Shown here piece after piece: positions 35,160 through 47,989 of a stretch of DNA of 64,000 bases. The stretch covers positions 1-64,000 of the forward strand of contig JAYKXP010000116.1 of NCBI GenBank assembly GCA_037176845.1, written 5' to 3'. Under the pieces are notes generated by a model. That model saw only the letters and a program-made list of their open reading frames with translations, searched no databases and was not told the DNA's origin. The stretch's first letter is position 1. Each line of letters opens with the position of its first letter. This DNA is from Paramarasmius palmivorus. Lineage: Eukaryota > Basidiomycota > Agaricomycetes > Agaricales > Marasmiaceae. The position numbers and the translations under genes were made by a program.

Positions 35160-36560
35160 GCTAGTACCCCTTTTCACTCTCACCACCATGATGTTTCTTC
35201 AACGACGCTCTCCACCTTCCGAAGATCTCATAGTCCTTCTACCCCTTCTGATTATCGACCGCCAGTTGGCTCAATAGGTTGAAAAACTGAAATTGACCAG
35301 GTGTGTAGTACGTACCTCTTCCCATCGTCATCCGGCAAATCTTATTCTCTTTTCCCCACAGTTTTTTCAGCAATACGACCACCAGCCAACACAAATCCTA
35401 AACGACATGTCCTGCCTCGCATGACACCCCTTTCCGTCTAAAATGCTCCGGTGGAAGAGGAGCTCCAAGCACTGTCCTATCCTGCTATCCTGGATCCCTA
35501 CGCTCATACCCTACTACACCCCCTCCATCGCACCTCCCTCCGCTGTTTCATCTTCGATGCGACTATCACGAATATTCATCTGCCTCTATCAAGCCACTCA
35601 AACTTATTCATTGCGACAGACGGTCAGGCTCGCGTTCTCGAACGAGTCATCTGGGCCTTGACTCCCGTTCGCCCCGCCCAATTCTATTGGAAATGAAGGT
35701 TTTCCCCTTTACACGGACAATGAGAAGATACCTAAAAAAAGAACATGGAGGGTCGGGGCGTGTACAGAACGCTGGGGATAGGACACAGCAAGGAAAATCC
35801 AGGCATTTTGGACCTACCACTATCCTCGTTCCCCAGTCGCTCTACGCGTCATTCGCGCGCAGAAAAACCATATGGAGACGTCAGTTATAGGATGCAGGTG
35901 GATAAGAAGGCAGCAAAGGGTATGGTGTATACGGCACTAAGCAAATGGTAAGTACATATCCTCGAGATCAAAGGGAAGGCGTTCATCTAACGAAATAACA
36001 CCAGGCATCGTTTCGCTGGATACTACTACGAAGGCAGGGCTCGGAAGGAGGTTATGCGGGGGGAGATGAAGTATTTGGGGTGGGGCAGGGGATATAGACA
36101 TGCGCAGACGCGTCTTGTTCTTTTTTTTTTCAACGCCAATTCAAACAAGTTCCCTGCTTGCCACCACTTCGATCCATCATCACGACCTCGTTGGGCTGGC
36201 GTATCCTCTGCATACCCGCCTTTTTCGATACTTGGGCCGCGGTCGTTCTATCAGCCTGCGCTACCGAGATCTGGTAACCTGGACGCGCTTTCCACGCAAC
36301 CTCACTTCGTGGTTTATACATTCGTCTCGTATAAGGTGTGTCGTGCTTATTCTTCACTGGTACATCCTCTGAAAGCTACGCTGCAGGTTCGATCCTAAAT
36401 CCTTGGAAGTGTACTTGGACTTTTGGTGTTGGTGCGTCCCCTTATCTACGTATTTCCTTCTATCCTAACATCGAGTTACCCATAGGCCGTCTCCGCATCT
36501 CATCTTTGACCTGCATGGGACGGTACACGTCAATATCTTCAGGCTAGCAACAGCAAGAAA
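35160..36560 (+). pseudogene. Beta copy 3
   Basis: Aligns with beta 1 throughout. It retains the GTAAGT donor at about 35948 after ...ALSKW, and PRWAGVSSAYPP near 36190. Several indels separate the frames; 35451-35696 and 35687-35951 are in different registers. Product unknown. Confidence 0.45.
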
Positions 36561-36589
36561 ACATTTACCTGTTATGGGTCTTGACAAGT

Positions 36590-37380
36590 CGCTTCCCAAT
36601 CCTTCGTGCACTCCAGTTCAACCCGATATCCAGCAAACTCTCGGCGGCATCCCAGGCGCAAATGACGTGTTCCCGACGAAGCATGGCTACTCAAGCACGA
36701 AGCCCTGAAACGGAGATGTCAAGCTGAGGGTGACATCCTTACGCGGAAGCTGGTAAGTCCTGATCTTGCTCAACTTCGCTCGCTTCTAATCTATATAATT
36801 AATGCTAGCTTTCTCTTGGACGTCAAAATAATTCACCCGAGCAGCTATACGCACGGAGCTGGGACCGTTGCGACGGCCATAAACCTTCTCATGTACCTCC
36901 AGGCTCCACCTTCAGTATGGCAATACAATTCGTCCCCATGCCACATCGACCATACAAAAACGCCAATACAGCGGTCTTAACACGTTACCTTCAAAATTCC
37001 CTGTAAGCTTCCCTTATGTACCTCTTTCTTCGCGTTTCTGATATCGTTCGGCTTCAAGCTCAACCGATCGCTGCAAGGGACTGCTCATCGTCAATCCACG
37101 GCTAGCCCGAGATCTCAACGAGTTCGCTGCTGGTGGTGTTTGGAAAATCTCACATTCGAGCTTTTCTATGCGACAAAGGATACGTGAAGGTACGTTTCTC
37201 AGAATATGGAAGTACTTTGAAGCCTAACGTTACCATTTTATCGTACAGTTCTCGAAAAGTTAGCTGCGGTCGTATCTTGCTTGTTGGGGACATGATCACT
37301 TCATGTTTCCACTGTCAAACCAACGAGCCATGGAGATTACAAGGCGTATTATTACATTGGTACTACAGCTAAAGGATCTT
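36590..37380 (+). pseudogene. Eta copy 2, degraded
   Basis: Matches eta 1: PSCTPVQPDIQQTL near 36610, KRRCQAEGDILTRKL before a GTAAGT donor at about 36751, and an EFAAGGVWKISHS-type segment near 37130. The start codon is missing and part of exon 2 is deleted. Confidence 0.45.
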
Positions 37381-37449
37381 GTGCCGTTACACGGGATCTA
37401 GCACAATTTCATATCAGCCAATCCCATTCTCAACGGTGACCGAGCATAC

Positions 37450-38400
37450 GGCAGAGCGTTGAAGCTGAAGGGTCGAGTCCTAGGATCTTCGGCATATGGA
37501 ATCTACGAACGACGTCGGCCATGGCTGGTTCGCAGTGGTGGTTTGACTAGGAGTGCCTCGTGTTTGCGTACGAAGGTCTGTACAAAGTTCAGAACTATAC
37601 ACGATGACAGGCCGGATGGCACGTACCACGAACATGTCCAATATGCGGCATCCAGCACGCTCCTCGGTGAGAATCAAAGCAACTGAAGGTTCAGATACCG
37701 AGGTGTTCTTTGGGCTGGATGAGTTGCAGCACGTTTCGATTTTGGAGCGTGCAGGGCACTTGTGTAGGATCGGGTACTGGTATTTATGGGCCAGGCTGGG
37801 AAATTATAGTTAGAGTCTGGTTTGAGATGCCGGACGAGACGCACCAGATAGAAATTTCACAAGGCTCGACGGGTCTCGAGTATGGCAGGTGCATAGGAAG
37901 CAGTCGCTTTGAGTGAGCGAGCAGTCCAGGGAACGGGAAACGGATAGTAGCGTAGGATATACACGAGGCGATCGCAGCACGCTATACTGTGAGCCAAGCC
38001 GAGTAATAGAGTAACCGTGGATAATCCCTATGCATGATGTTGGGGGTATATAATGCGGTCTAACAATGCACAGGTGTCAGTATCCTGTCGGAAGTGTAAA
38101 GAGTAAAGGAGAGGACGTACCAGTGCATATTCACCAGGCCTAAAAATGCTGCCTTCCCTACTCACATCCTATAAGTCCAGCCTATTATGGTTTGAAATCG
38201 TAGTCCATAGCATCTGAATCTCTGTTCAAAGAGGAAGAGACGCGTGAGATGATGAAGGTTGGTGAGAAAGAGAGACGCGTACAACTTCGGGACCGCCTTC
38301 TCTTCGACGCCCACTACGTCGTCCAAGCCAGCCCTTCCGACACACCCTATAGCATAGACAGCGCATTTCCATCTGAACTATCCTATAAACACGACTAAAA
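37450..38400 (-). pseudogene. Gamma copy 2, degraded
   Basis: Similar to 12.6-13.6 kb, including the ggtgagaaagagagacgcgt block at 38260. The signal-peptide-like stretch of gamma 1 is not readable here. Confidence 0.35.
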
Positions 38401-38429
38401 ACCCAAAATACCAACAACGCCTCTCTGAT

Positions 38430-39830
38430 ATGCTCTGGTGATAGACCTATTTGAGTTACGCTAGCCAGCCCGAGTCCTAATGCACTCCCAACACTCCCTC
38501 CGTTCCTCCTTTATCGATACGACTACTACGAATTCCCATCTGCCTCCACAAAGCTACCGGAAAACTGTTTTCATTGATGAACGGTCAGGCTCGCACTCTC
38601 GAGCGACTCTTATTCGCCTCGACTCCCGTATACCACGCCCATTCTACTAGAAGAGGATTTTCCCTTTTATATGGATCACGAGAAGATTCGCAGAAAAGGA
38701 ACATGGTCGGGGGTCGGAGCGTGTACGGAAAGCTCTGAGGAACGCAGGGGATAGGACACAGCAAGGAAAATCCAGCCATTTTGGGCCTACCAATATCCTC
38801 GTTCCCCGGTCGCTTTACGCGTCATTCGCACTGAAAACGAACATTGCATTGGAGACGTCAATTACAGGATATAGGGATGAAAAGGCAGTAGAAGGGTAGT
38901 GTACGATTCTAAGCGAATGGTAAGCTCATACTGGGGTATTTCAATCAATTCGGATGGGCTGTGACCTGTGACCGCTCCATCCGAACCTCACATATTCGGA
39001 TGAGGGCCTCGTGGTCTGTGACCGCTCAAATTTTTCGGATATTGGCGCCCAAAAACTGCCAAATTTGGAAGTTTTTGGGCGGTCACACTCCGAGGAAGTT
39101 CGGATGGACACCTTGCGGCAGCGTGACCATCCGAAAATATTCGGAAATTTTTGGCCCTGTGACGCGTGACCATCCGAATTGATTAAAATACCCCAGTATC
39201 CTCCGGATCAAAGGGACGTCGTTCATCTAACGAATTTACACCAGGCATCGTTTCTTTGGACATTACCACGACGGCAGGGACTGGAAGCTGAGGGTAGGCA
39301 GGGGGAGATGAAGTATTTGGGGTGGGGCAGGGGATATAGGCGGATGTCTCTCGTTCTTTTCCTCAACGCCCATTCAAACAATTTCTCTGATCCCCACAAC
39401 TTCGGTCCATTATCCCAATCTCGCTGGGCTGGCGTATTCTCTGCATATCCGCCTGACGCGATACTTGAACTGCGGTCGTTCTATTATCCTGCGCTACCTC
39501 GTCTTCTGCAACCTGGACACGCCTCCCATTCAACCTCGCTTCGCTTCGCGGTGTATACACTCCATGGCACCCAGCACCAAATCACCTGAAAGCCAAGCAT
39601 AGTCATCGCCAGGCGCGTTGAGTCTCGACATCCTTCGGTGCTTGATAGCTACACGGGAGAAGGACTCGTCAGGGCTACAACGCGTGTTTGGAAAGATTGC
39701 TGGAAATGCAGTCAGAAAGTGGATGACGACGAATATGTAGCCATCTACCTATCACCGGAGCCCGACACGCCCTGCGTATCCTCGGGATATCCCACTCAAG
39801 ATGGAGAAGGCACGTACCCAAGATGAGAAG
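38430..39830 (+). pseudogene. Beta copy 4, interrupted by a MITE
   Basis: Matches beta from ctctgatatgctc to the EDGTYPR-like end; SRWAGVFSAYPP near 39415 is intact. A 266-bp MITE sits exactly in the GTAAG... intron after the conserved exon (38931-39196), so it would have been spliced out if the gene was expressed. Confidence 0.45.
38931..39196. mobile_element. MITE with TA target duplication, 266 bp
   Basis: Inverted termini CTGGGGTATTTCAATC / ...AAATACCCCAG, about 28 bp, flanked by TA on both sides (38929-38930, 39197-39198). The homologous intron in other beta copies lacks it. Internal sequence is a set of short inverted and direct repeats of ATTCGGATGG and GTGACC. TA duplication and size suggest a Tc1/mariner- or pogo-type non-autonomous element. 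Confidence 0.88.
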
Positions 39831-39989
39831 AAACCGGCGGATATCAACCAACCGCTGTGACTTGGCCGAGGCGTTCTACGGGATAGTGCAACTCTGGGAT
39901 TGAAGAAGTTTAGGTCGCCATAGAGAATGGTATTGGGGAAGGGAGCGCATCGTACGCTGGTGTTTTCGTTCATTGTCAGAGTTTGGTTA

Positions 39990-41240
39990 TAGATGGATGC
40001 GATTGGTGTTGGCATCTAGAATCTTTTCATTTTGTACGTGTATGCTCTAGCTTCCAGACCTTGACTACCGTAGATTACTACTGAGTAAATAAAAGAGGTG
40101 TCTGCTTTATTAGTGGAAGGACAAGTGTAACTGAAGACAGCCAACTGAGAGGTGCAAGGAGACGCGACACGGCTATCGCTCTTTGCCTTCTTCCACATCC
40201 ATCATACCACGACTCGGGCTCTTCAACATGATAGGTACGTGTACATCTATTCATTCTAGCCATTTACTTCAGCTAAGAGTGATTTTTGTCTCCAGCTTCC
40301 TAGTTGAACGGTACACAAACACCATCCAAGAACATGGACATCCCCCTTTCTCAAATCCAATCCAACGACTCAAAGCTTTCTGTCAAGTCCCTACCTTTGA
40401 CTCCCCAACCCTGTGGTTCACAGGCATACACAACTTTTCAAGCCTGAGCTATTGGATCGCATAGCTTCTCCGCTTTCCACACCACTCCGCAATTCAACTC
40501 GACTATTCCTAATCCCCTGCTTCAACGCCAGACTTTCCGCCCTATTCCACACGCTCATGTCACTAGCGTATTCATCGCCTAGCTCAGGCAATATCTCAGC
40601 CGTCCTTTTGCAGCCTGTAACACCCAGCACCCAGGCTCAGAATCGTACCAACTCGGAACCAAACCCAGGACGTGAACATTGTTTTCCTTGCTCCGAGTTC
40701 AAGGTCGGTGTTATGCTGGATTTGTGCGATGGTTTTGGAGGCAAGAGGATAGTAAACCAGGGAGAGACGACTCACAGGCAGCAGGATATGTCGTCTCGGG
40801 GACTGGTTTAGTCGATGTTGCGTTTTCAGCGGGACAATTGGCAGGATTAGGCGTTCTTAAACCGCATCTTGGTGAAGAAGAGAATGCGAAGCCATATCCC
40901 AATTGCCAGCCTTGAACACGATTCTCAGTATCGCGCCCACATCCCAGCACCTTGCCGTTCTATCCTACATCACGACATGTACAGTATCCCGCGAAGGGCA
41001 GACGAAAACATCCAAGCAAATGAGAACGTGTAGGATAATCTGGGCTGCTTGTACGCAGCTCTTTGGGACGTTCAGGGTTCAATTGTCTAGTATCGCGAAC
41101 GGCTCTGCAAGAGGTCAAAATCAAATGGAAGAGAACTATCTCTCTACGCATGGTCACGGGTACGTGAGATACATCTTTTTCGTTCTATCGATACTTACAG
41201 TACATAGTTTTTAGCGCATAACGAACCTCTATGACTAGAC
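39990..41240 (-). pseudogene. Zeta copy 3
   Basis: Colinear with zeta 1 joined to zeta 2, without the intervening epsilon copy. This suggests the 24.1-28 kb arrangement arose by an internal tandem duplication. No continuous frame. Confidence 0.35.
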
Positions 41241-41329
41241 CCGGAGACTAGCAGGTGCACTCGAGGCGGTAGAGACCGTACGATGATCCGAGTGGCTCAT
41301 GGTACAGCTTCCCCGTCTAACCTGATATA

Positions 41330-41900
41330 CCCTTGGATACCTGGATTCCAGCTCATAGACACGCAATACGTCCGCCGCCGGGTATACTGGCATGCTCATC
41401 GTTCGCGAAGAACGAATGTGCTCTCACATCGAAAAGAACCTTGGGTGCTCTCCTCTGTGCCATTCTTGTAGGTCGCACTCTTCGCTCTTCTCATACATCT
41501 GGTGCTCACGCGTCTTTCAATCTTTCACCAAGGTCAACGCAGCGCTCGGAGGCTTCTATCCCTCATCAAGATGGCCGCAATCCACCATGTGCTCGTACTA
41601 GGGTTGGGGGGCATGACGGTATGTCCGTCTCGTTCAATTCTGTAAAAGAACTTTGCCTAACAGAATCTTTAGATAGCGCTGCTACATTCATTGCAACGCC
41701 ATTCTTCAACCAAGTCCTTAGTCACCGCTAGTCTACCTAGCCCAAAGAGAACGCGGCGATCCCCATGTTGCTATCGTATTCGATGTCAAGCAGCATCACT
41801 GGAGATCGTCGACGCTGAATTTGAAGGAAGTCAGGGCCGCGAAGTCGCCACATACCCTAATCGCTTCAACCACATCGAAGGCTTCGCAACTCCACACTCG
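41330..41900 (+). pseudogene. Epsilon copy 4
   Basis: Contains the ggtcaacgcagcgctcg block (41531) and TTTAGATAGCGCTGCTAC (41669). Most of the LQRLE exon is deleted compared with epsilon 1. Confidence 0.35.
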
Positions 41901-42960
41901 CCGTTTCCTCCATGAAACCCTCTTATTTATGTTCGCTCCATTGCAATCAAGGATCCCAAACCGACTAACTAATTACCGGTTGTGCTCTCCCTCTGAAAAC
42001 CTCCTACCCACTTTCTCCCTCGCATATCCCTTCACAACTTCGTTCCCAACGCGACTATTGAAGCTGGGCATGACCGTGAACATCCCCATCTTCCCCGGGC
42101 GGTAAAACGTCAGCTGGGTGATCAGCCGTCTTATTCGCGAGACTACCACCACCGGTTCCTTGTAGGTTTTGTTGGAAAAAGGATCGAGGAGAGAAGGCCA
42201 GATGTAGTATGGCTTTGGGGCGTGTGCGGATAGGTTGAAGGATGAAGGAATTTGAATGCCCATATCCATACACCCTTTCTCCTTCCCTGTCGACATCGTT
42301 TTTCGCATTTTTCGCGCTCTCGAGGTCTCGATTGAAGATCTACATCGGAAAGGTTTAATATGCAAGAGATATGAAGGGAATCGAGTGGCGAAAGGGCTCT
42401 GGTGGGTTCTCTGTACTCTCGGGCTTGAGAAATCATCTTTGACTGAAAGACTACTACTAGGTACTTCTTCACATGATGTCTACGATACTGGGACTTGGAG
42501 GGAGAGGCGGTGGTGGTATTCAGGGTAGGATGGAGGATGTTTCGGTATCAGAGGTTTCAAACGATCGGATTTGGGATTCGTAGACGTGCGTCTGTGGTTG
42601 ACAGCCACGACTACTCTTTCTTTACACTTATATGCAAATATATCCGATCCGATCTATTCACCTCCATTGACCGTACCTCCTGAACGCGCATACAACATTG
42701 AGAAGACTGAAACGGTGGTTCAGGCCTTGTGTATACGACGCTATGGTGAACCAAAGATCCATTTTTTAGATAGGGACTGTTAACGGGCGTGTCTGGGACT
42801 TCATGGGTACGAATGAGTCTGCAGGAGCCTGGGAGTACTAGTGGGATGATTGCGATGTTACAACAAGAGCATCAGTAGTAGTTTGACATGAGAGAGTGTG
42901 TGATACAACATCAGGGTGTTTGCTGCCAGATAATTAGTGATTTACATCGTACATAGTGCC
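41900..42960 (+). pseudogene. R1 copy 3, CpG-retaining
   Basis: A plus-strand reading from 42256 gives FRALEVSIEDLHRKGLICKR and YDTGTWRERRWWYSG; a second frame from 42571 gives LWLTATTTLSLHLYANISD. This copy preserves the target site of the 28.7-kb element uninterrupted near 42146. No domain recognised. Confidence 0.4.
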
Positions 42961-43049
42961 GAACAAATACAGGAATAAAGCAAAACGATGTCGTTTTGAA
43001 TAGAGTATAGAATCAATCCATCGTCCTTGGTATCATTCTAGTGACGTGT

Positions 43050-43440
43050 ATCAATAGAACATGAGGCAGGGTGCTATAGATTTATATATTCAGTGAGAGC
43101 GGGCTTTGATAGGATTGTACTTGCCTATCGTGGTTGGCAGGAGGAATGAAACGAGGATGTATGTGGTGCATCCTGTACACCGCAGGCTTGCCAGTTGGCA
43201 GTCCAGCGATGTGGATGCGTTCGGGTGGAGCAAGGGTGGAGGCCGTGTCCTTCTGGCGTTGGACAAGTGTTAGCAGCGTGTTTGGGGCGTTTTGAGTTAG
43301 AATAGACCTGGGATAGTGGCAACATGAAGTCCTGCAAAGAGTAGGGTCAGTAAGACGTTGAGCCAACATGGGAAAATGCACCAAAGCGATCATTCGCAGA
43401 TGCAAGGAATGGCCGTGTGATAATCACGTTTTGTTCGCTC
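43050..43440 (-). other. Orphan alpha 5' flank
   Basis: Matches the upstream block of alpha genes (for example 9.76-10.15 kb) but without exons 1-3; it joins R1 sequence directly at about 43050. Confidence 0.5.
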
Positions 43441-43474
43441 CGGGCAACTCGGACGGCAAAATTTCTTTCCCTTT

Positions 43475-43720
43475 GACATTGACCACATCAGCCCAAAGAC
43501 AAAAGACAGCCTACTTCTCAGCATACTCGAGTACCTCCGCCAGCTCAAGACATGCCCTCCGTTGCAAGCATTTTTTCCCATCCACAACCTCACACCCAAC
43601 GACGCCAAACTGCTCTAGTTCACGCAGGCACTAGATATCCTATCGACCGGTCTCCGGGATCCTATTCCGCAAATCTACCGATATCCGCTTCTTCGTTGGG
43701 AAAGCTGGGTTGTAGCTTGA
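43475..43720 (+). pseudogene. Coding fragment with one in-frame stop
   Basis: The frame reads DIDHISPKTKDSLLLSILEY, later LQAFFPIHNLTPNDAKLL, one TAG, then FTQALDILSTGLRDPIPQIY and YPLLRWESWVV before TGA at 43718-43720. Composition is strongly protein-like across 80 codons. It is found once in the window. Family not recognised. Confidence 0.45.
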
Positions 43721-43939
43721 ACTTGGTTCATAATTAAGTGCGTCTTCTTCCTCGTCGAACTGCCCCCTGCTACGCTAATACCACTGCCCGTAGAACCACT
43801 CGAAACTGCTCTTACATTCTGTCGGCATCTCCAAGGATATTGAGAATCATGTCAGAATAGCACGCCAGGCATTTGGTCCGGTGGATATGGTGCAGGTTAC
43901 TTGTTAAGCATTCACCGATGTGCGTTCGCCTCATTTCTC

Positions 43940-45930
43940 AAAAATGCATATTGACAAGTGAGGTCTTCAGACGGCATCCATTCGTCAACTTCAGTGCCAA
44001 CTGACCTCGAAGACTGTCGCGTATCACGCTTGCAAACACGTTCTGAATCTCCAAAGTCAACGAAGAGTCCAAAGCCTCGCAGCTGGATAGTCAACGTACC
44101 AATAGGTGTGAGCCTCCCCCGCTCTCCTTGGGTGCTTCACTTTGCTAACACTCTATATTAAGCTTATTTGCTGTCTACGATAGCGAAAATGAATATATAG
44201 ACCAGCTGTACAGGCCGCGATGGGCATTTGGTTCATCCAGAAGTTGGGATTGGATTGTCGGCTGGCAGTATGGGGCAAACCGTATCCAAACTCCTCAACC
44301 AGCACCCTGGAACCGACAGAGATGAGCGATAGCGCTGGGAAATGAACTCTGTGGTACGTTTCGGTGTTTTGTTCTTCATACCCTAGTCGATCTCTGACTC
44401 CTCTTGCACTTTTTCTTAGGTTCATTATTGTGCCCATCTTGACGTCAAGGAAGATAGTATTCGCCATACAACTCTCCCCGAATATCAGTCGCCTCATTCA
44501 AGTTCAGTGGTCACGGTATACTCGCTGCGAATGGTACGCACGATGCTTGATTTAGGGTACGAGCGCAAACACCAGCTGGGGATCTTTGACCTGAATGCTG
44601 CAGGGCACCCAGAAAAGACACGTAGGATGAGTTATCGGCTCTCAGAAGGGTTCGCCGGCATTGCAAGTGAACATCCGGAGCCTGTGTATGTATACGAGCG
44701 AGCAGGATCTAGGCGTGTTCGGTTTGGGGGTATAACAGGTATCGGTGGCAGCTATTGCGATTCTGGGATGACTTTGTTCATCCATGGATCACGATCTAGT
44801 TCGCCCTGTTGTATCCTCAGTAATATCTTTTGGAGAGGAAGGCACAGACTAGCGGCGGCGAGGCCCCGAAAAAGCCGAATAGTGCCTTTCCTTCCACCAA
44901 CATGATCTCGAGCCTTTGACGCAGTTCAACACCTCTATCCTTCGCAATTCTCCTCCAACCAAGTCTTATCTCGATCACGTTCGAATCGCACTTCATATGT
45001 CACGCCTATCCCTCGAGCACGGGAGAAAACTAAGACTTACTACTGTATCCCGCTGTCCTCAACCTCGCTGTGCGCTCTCGAGTCTTAAGAACCACTCTAC
45101 TCCCACTCTACTCCCTGTCTCCTTGCCTACAACTTGAGCGTCGTAGGGAACCGGACTATCACAATCACCTCTTTGGAGATTAGGCTGCCCTCAAGTTACA
45201 TTCATGCAACCCATTCTCTGTGGGTTCTGGTGTATCGTCTTGAACGTGAAGCATGGTCTTGGATACTCGGACGAAGAACACCAGGAACATTCTCCATCGT
45301 GTTTGCCCCTCAAAAGACGCAACTCAGTAACGACGATACTCGTATATGCAAAACCTCGGCTTGAAGATCCAAAAATCGCAAGGCTCGAGGTTCTCGGACA
45401 GTTTTGGTTGCCTCCAGGCTCTGCGTTGGGTTGGAGCTGGTGTTTCCTAGATGGGTATACGGTATGCTCAGATTGCTTTTTGAAAGTACACATCGCTAAT
45501 TCACGCTTGCTCGCATTACCAGCATCTGCCAACGGTCATGGGAAGCTAGCGGCGTCTTAACGTCAATGTCAGGCCAAGTATTCGGTTCCAACGTTTTGAG
45601 GCTTTGTTCCTGGGATTTGAGGCTTTGTTCCTGGGAGTAGGTCTGGGCATGATAGCCTTTGATTTGACATGGTGAGTTTTCTTCTCGACTCGAGATACTG
45701 TGACCATGCTAACTGAAGGTCATGTCCAATAGTCGTCCAGCTCGAGTCAAGGAACGTCGGTTATTGTACATTGAATAGTAGTGCTTAACAAACGAAATCT
45801 TGTTAGGTACTAGTCCCAATTCCGGGTTCAATTAGCTACGTCTGGCTCCTTGGGTGATGTACGAGTCTTGCATGTTCTAGATATGCCGGTATGCGAATGA
45901 ACGAACGAACCGAATTGAACGTGTTGGGCG
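43940..45930 (+). pseudogene. R3 copy 2
   Basis: Sister of 20.29-22.25 kb. ORF 44507-44905 reads FDLNAAGHPEKTRRMSYRLS and FGGITGIGGSYCDSGMTLF. The second reading (45134-45560) is interrupted by indels relative to copy 1. 45586-45640 contains a small local duplication (ttgaggctttgttcctggga twice). Confidence 0.45.
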
Positions 45931-45999
45931 TACCATAATCTGAAGATACTCCTACTGTTGGCTGGCTTTCTGTGTTGTACGGTCCTTGTGTCGATGGAT

Positions 46000-46760
46000 C
46001 ACTGATTCAGAATTCTTTGGCGTGCAGGAGCGAGCTTTGCATAGGCCATGGTATTGCAGAGAGAACCAGGGCGGGGAAAGGCTTGAAGTGGAATCAGTGT
46101 CAGGACCATGAAAAAAAGAAGTAGAACACGTACCTTGAATTCAAGTCAGAGAATCCCCAACAAGATTATGTCCGGCGGTGTATTGCCTGATGCTAATATA
46201 GTCGTCCTTCCCTGAGGTCGGCGAGTGGTAAACCGGTCAAGGGTGTCGATGGATTGCTGCTTGTTCGGATCTGGTTGGTGTACCCGAGCGTTCTCTATGC
46301 ATCGTAGAATGTGTCTTTACTTGGAGTCTACATGAAAATTGTCGCATGTTTCTTGGCAAGAAAGACTTTGAGATGAATTGGCGTCAAATTCGCGGAAAAG
46401 GTGCGGAGAACATACCACAGGCGGAGGATACTACAAAGCACCCAGTAAGTTAACCTCCGGGAGCGACACGAACATGGATCCTTCGTTGCGAATAGGTTAC
46501 GGAAGAGTCCCGTATGAACTAGCCTGTGAAATACTGAAGACTCAAGATACGAATGGTACATAGATTATCAGATAGAACGTACCGCGACTGCAAACAAGAA
46601 GATGAGTGACACAAGGTATGTGTGTTTCCGCAGTACCCGGTCGGAGTAGTAGAGATCTAGAGATGTAGAAACATCAGCCTTGGTAAAAAAAAAAAGACGT
46701 AAAGTAGAGAACATACCAATACCACCAGTAGCATGTCTCCGGCAAGCCTAAAAATGCCTT
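46000..46760. other. Diverged gamma-like region, no clear gene
   Basis: Resembles gamma 5' sequence only weakly. ORF 46328-46561 (minus) has no motif. An A-tract lies at 46685-46696. Confidence 0.25.
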
Positions 46761-46789
46761 GTAATCCCCTACCCAATGCCAACTGATCC

Positions 46790-47960
46790 ATGGCTTTGCG
46801 GGCTGTCCATTGTCGTGTTCATAACGTCCGCAGGGATCCCAGTTTTGAAGACGAGACGCGTGAGATGAGCGTTGTTGAGAGAGCCGTGATTTCTCTCCGA
46901 CGCGCCTCCTGCTCTCGACTCTTTTCCACCACCATCAGTTGTTCCACTGCCCACAAAGCCGGCCTTTCCGTCTCATCTATGGATATACCTGCCTCTCGTG
47001 AACAGGTAGTCCCTGGTGCGTATCTCATCCATACTGGCTATCTACGTACGACTGATAGTTTCTCCAGCACCTCGTCCATGAAGAAACACTTGGCTTTCAA
47101 GTCACTTCCAAATACCTTCCTCCTCCTCCGCCCTACCTTTCAATTGAACACACGCAAGCACTCCGCATCGACATTACTTTAGCTCCAACATCCTCGAGTT
47201 CCCCGACGGCTTGGCTTCTATCATGACTCCCATTCGTTGGTCACCGAAAGCGACACCACCCTATCACATCCATCCGCCATTTCCCAGATGTTTATCCTTC
47301 CCAAAGTCTCCAATTCGACCTCCCAAGCTCGCTACCCACATATCCATGGATTGTCCTATTCAAAGGCACCAACGCGGATGAGAATCTCGTCTTGTTGTCC
47401 TTTTCCGGATTCTAAGGTTCAGGGTCTTGGGAGGTTGAGAATAGAACAGGCAGTTTTGAAGGGTTAGGAACCGTGTGTTGGTTGGGTGGGCTCGACGAAG
47501 ACCAAGAATGGCAGAGTCTTGAAGGAACATCCAGAATGTGAAGCTGCATCCTGACTCCCCGGCCCTTTTGGTCCTACGCCAACCTCCCCTTTGCTCCTCA
47601 CATCCTCCCACCCCGCCGTCACCCACATTCCCTGCCCAGCATGACGCGCAAAAGGGGGAGACCGCGGAAGACGACCTGAGCCGCTCATTGTGCAGCTCCT
47701 CTATCGAGCGCAGCATTTTCCTGGGGTTAGGGCGTGCAGGGTTCAAATGCTCAGTTGTCCAGCACTCTACAAGGTCCAAAGTGACACCAATGCCAGTTCT
47801 AGCTTTGTTGAGAAAAGCATCATCGAGGAATCGTTAATCAAGGTCAACGAGTTATCATTGAGAAGTCGATATGCTCTCAGGTTCAGGTATGTAGATCACG
47901 TTCTTCTTATATCATTTGGTACTCATACATACATCTCAGGTATTCCAAAATAAGCTCCTA
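46790..47960 (+). pseudogene. Unrecognised gene remnant upstream of theta
   Basis: ORF 46790-47182 (130 codons, MALRAVHCRVHNVRRDP...) starts from a true ATG. A second frame near 47340-47520 reads PWIVLFKGTNADENLVLLSF and EWQSLEGTSRM. A third (47690-47890) reads VEKSIIEESLIKVNELSL before a GTATGTAG donor. These may be exons of one gene shared with theta, but joins are not in phase. Confidence 0.35.
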
Positions 47961-47989
47961 GTGGAAGATTTCACAACGTCCTCTTTTTC

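Noticed and set aside
47360..47779. 139-codon minus-strand gene
   Set aside because: Opposite strand to better plus-strand exon readings in the same interval; no motif or splice support.
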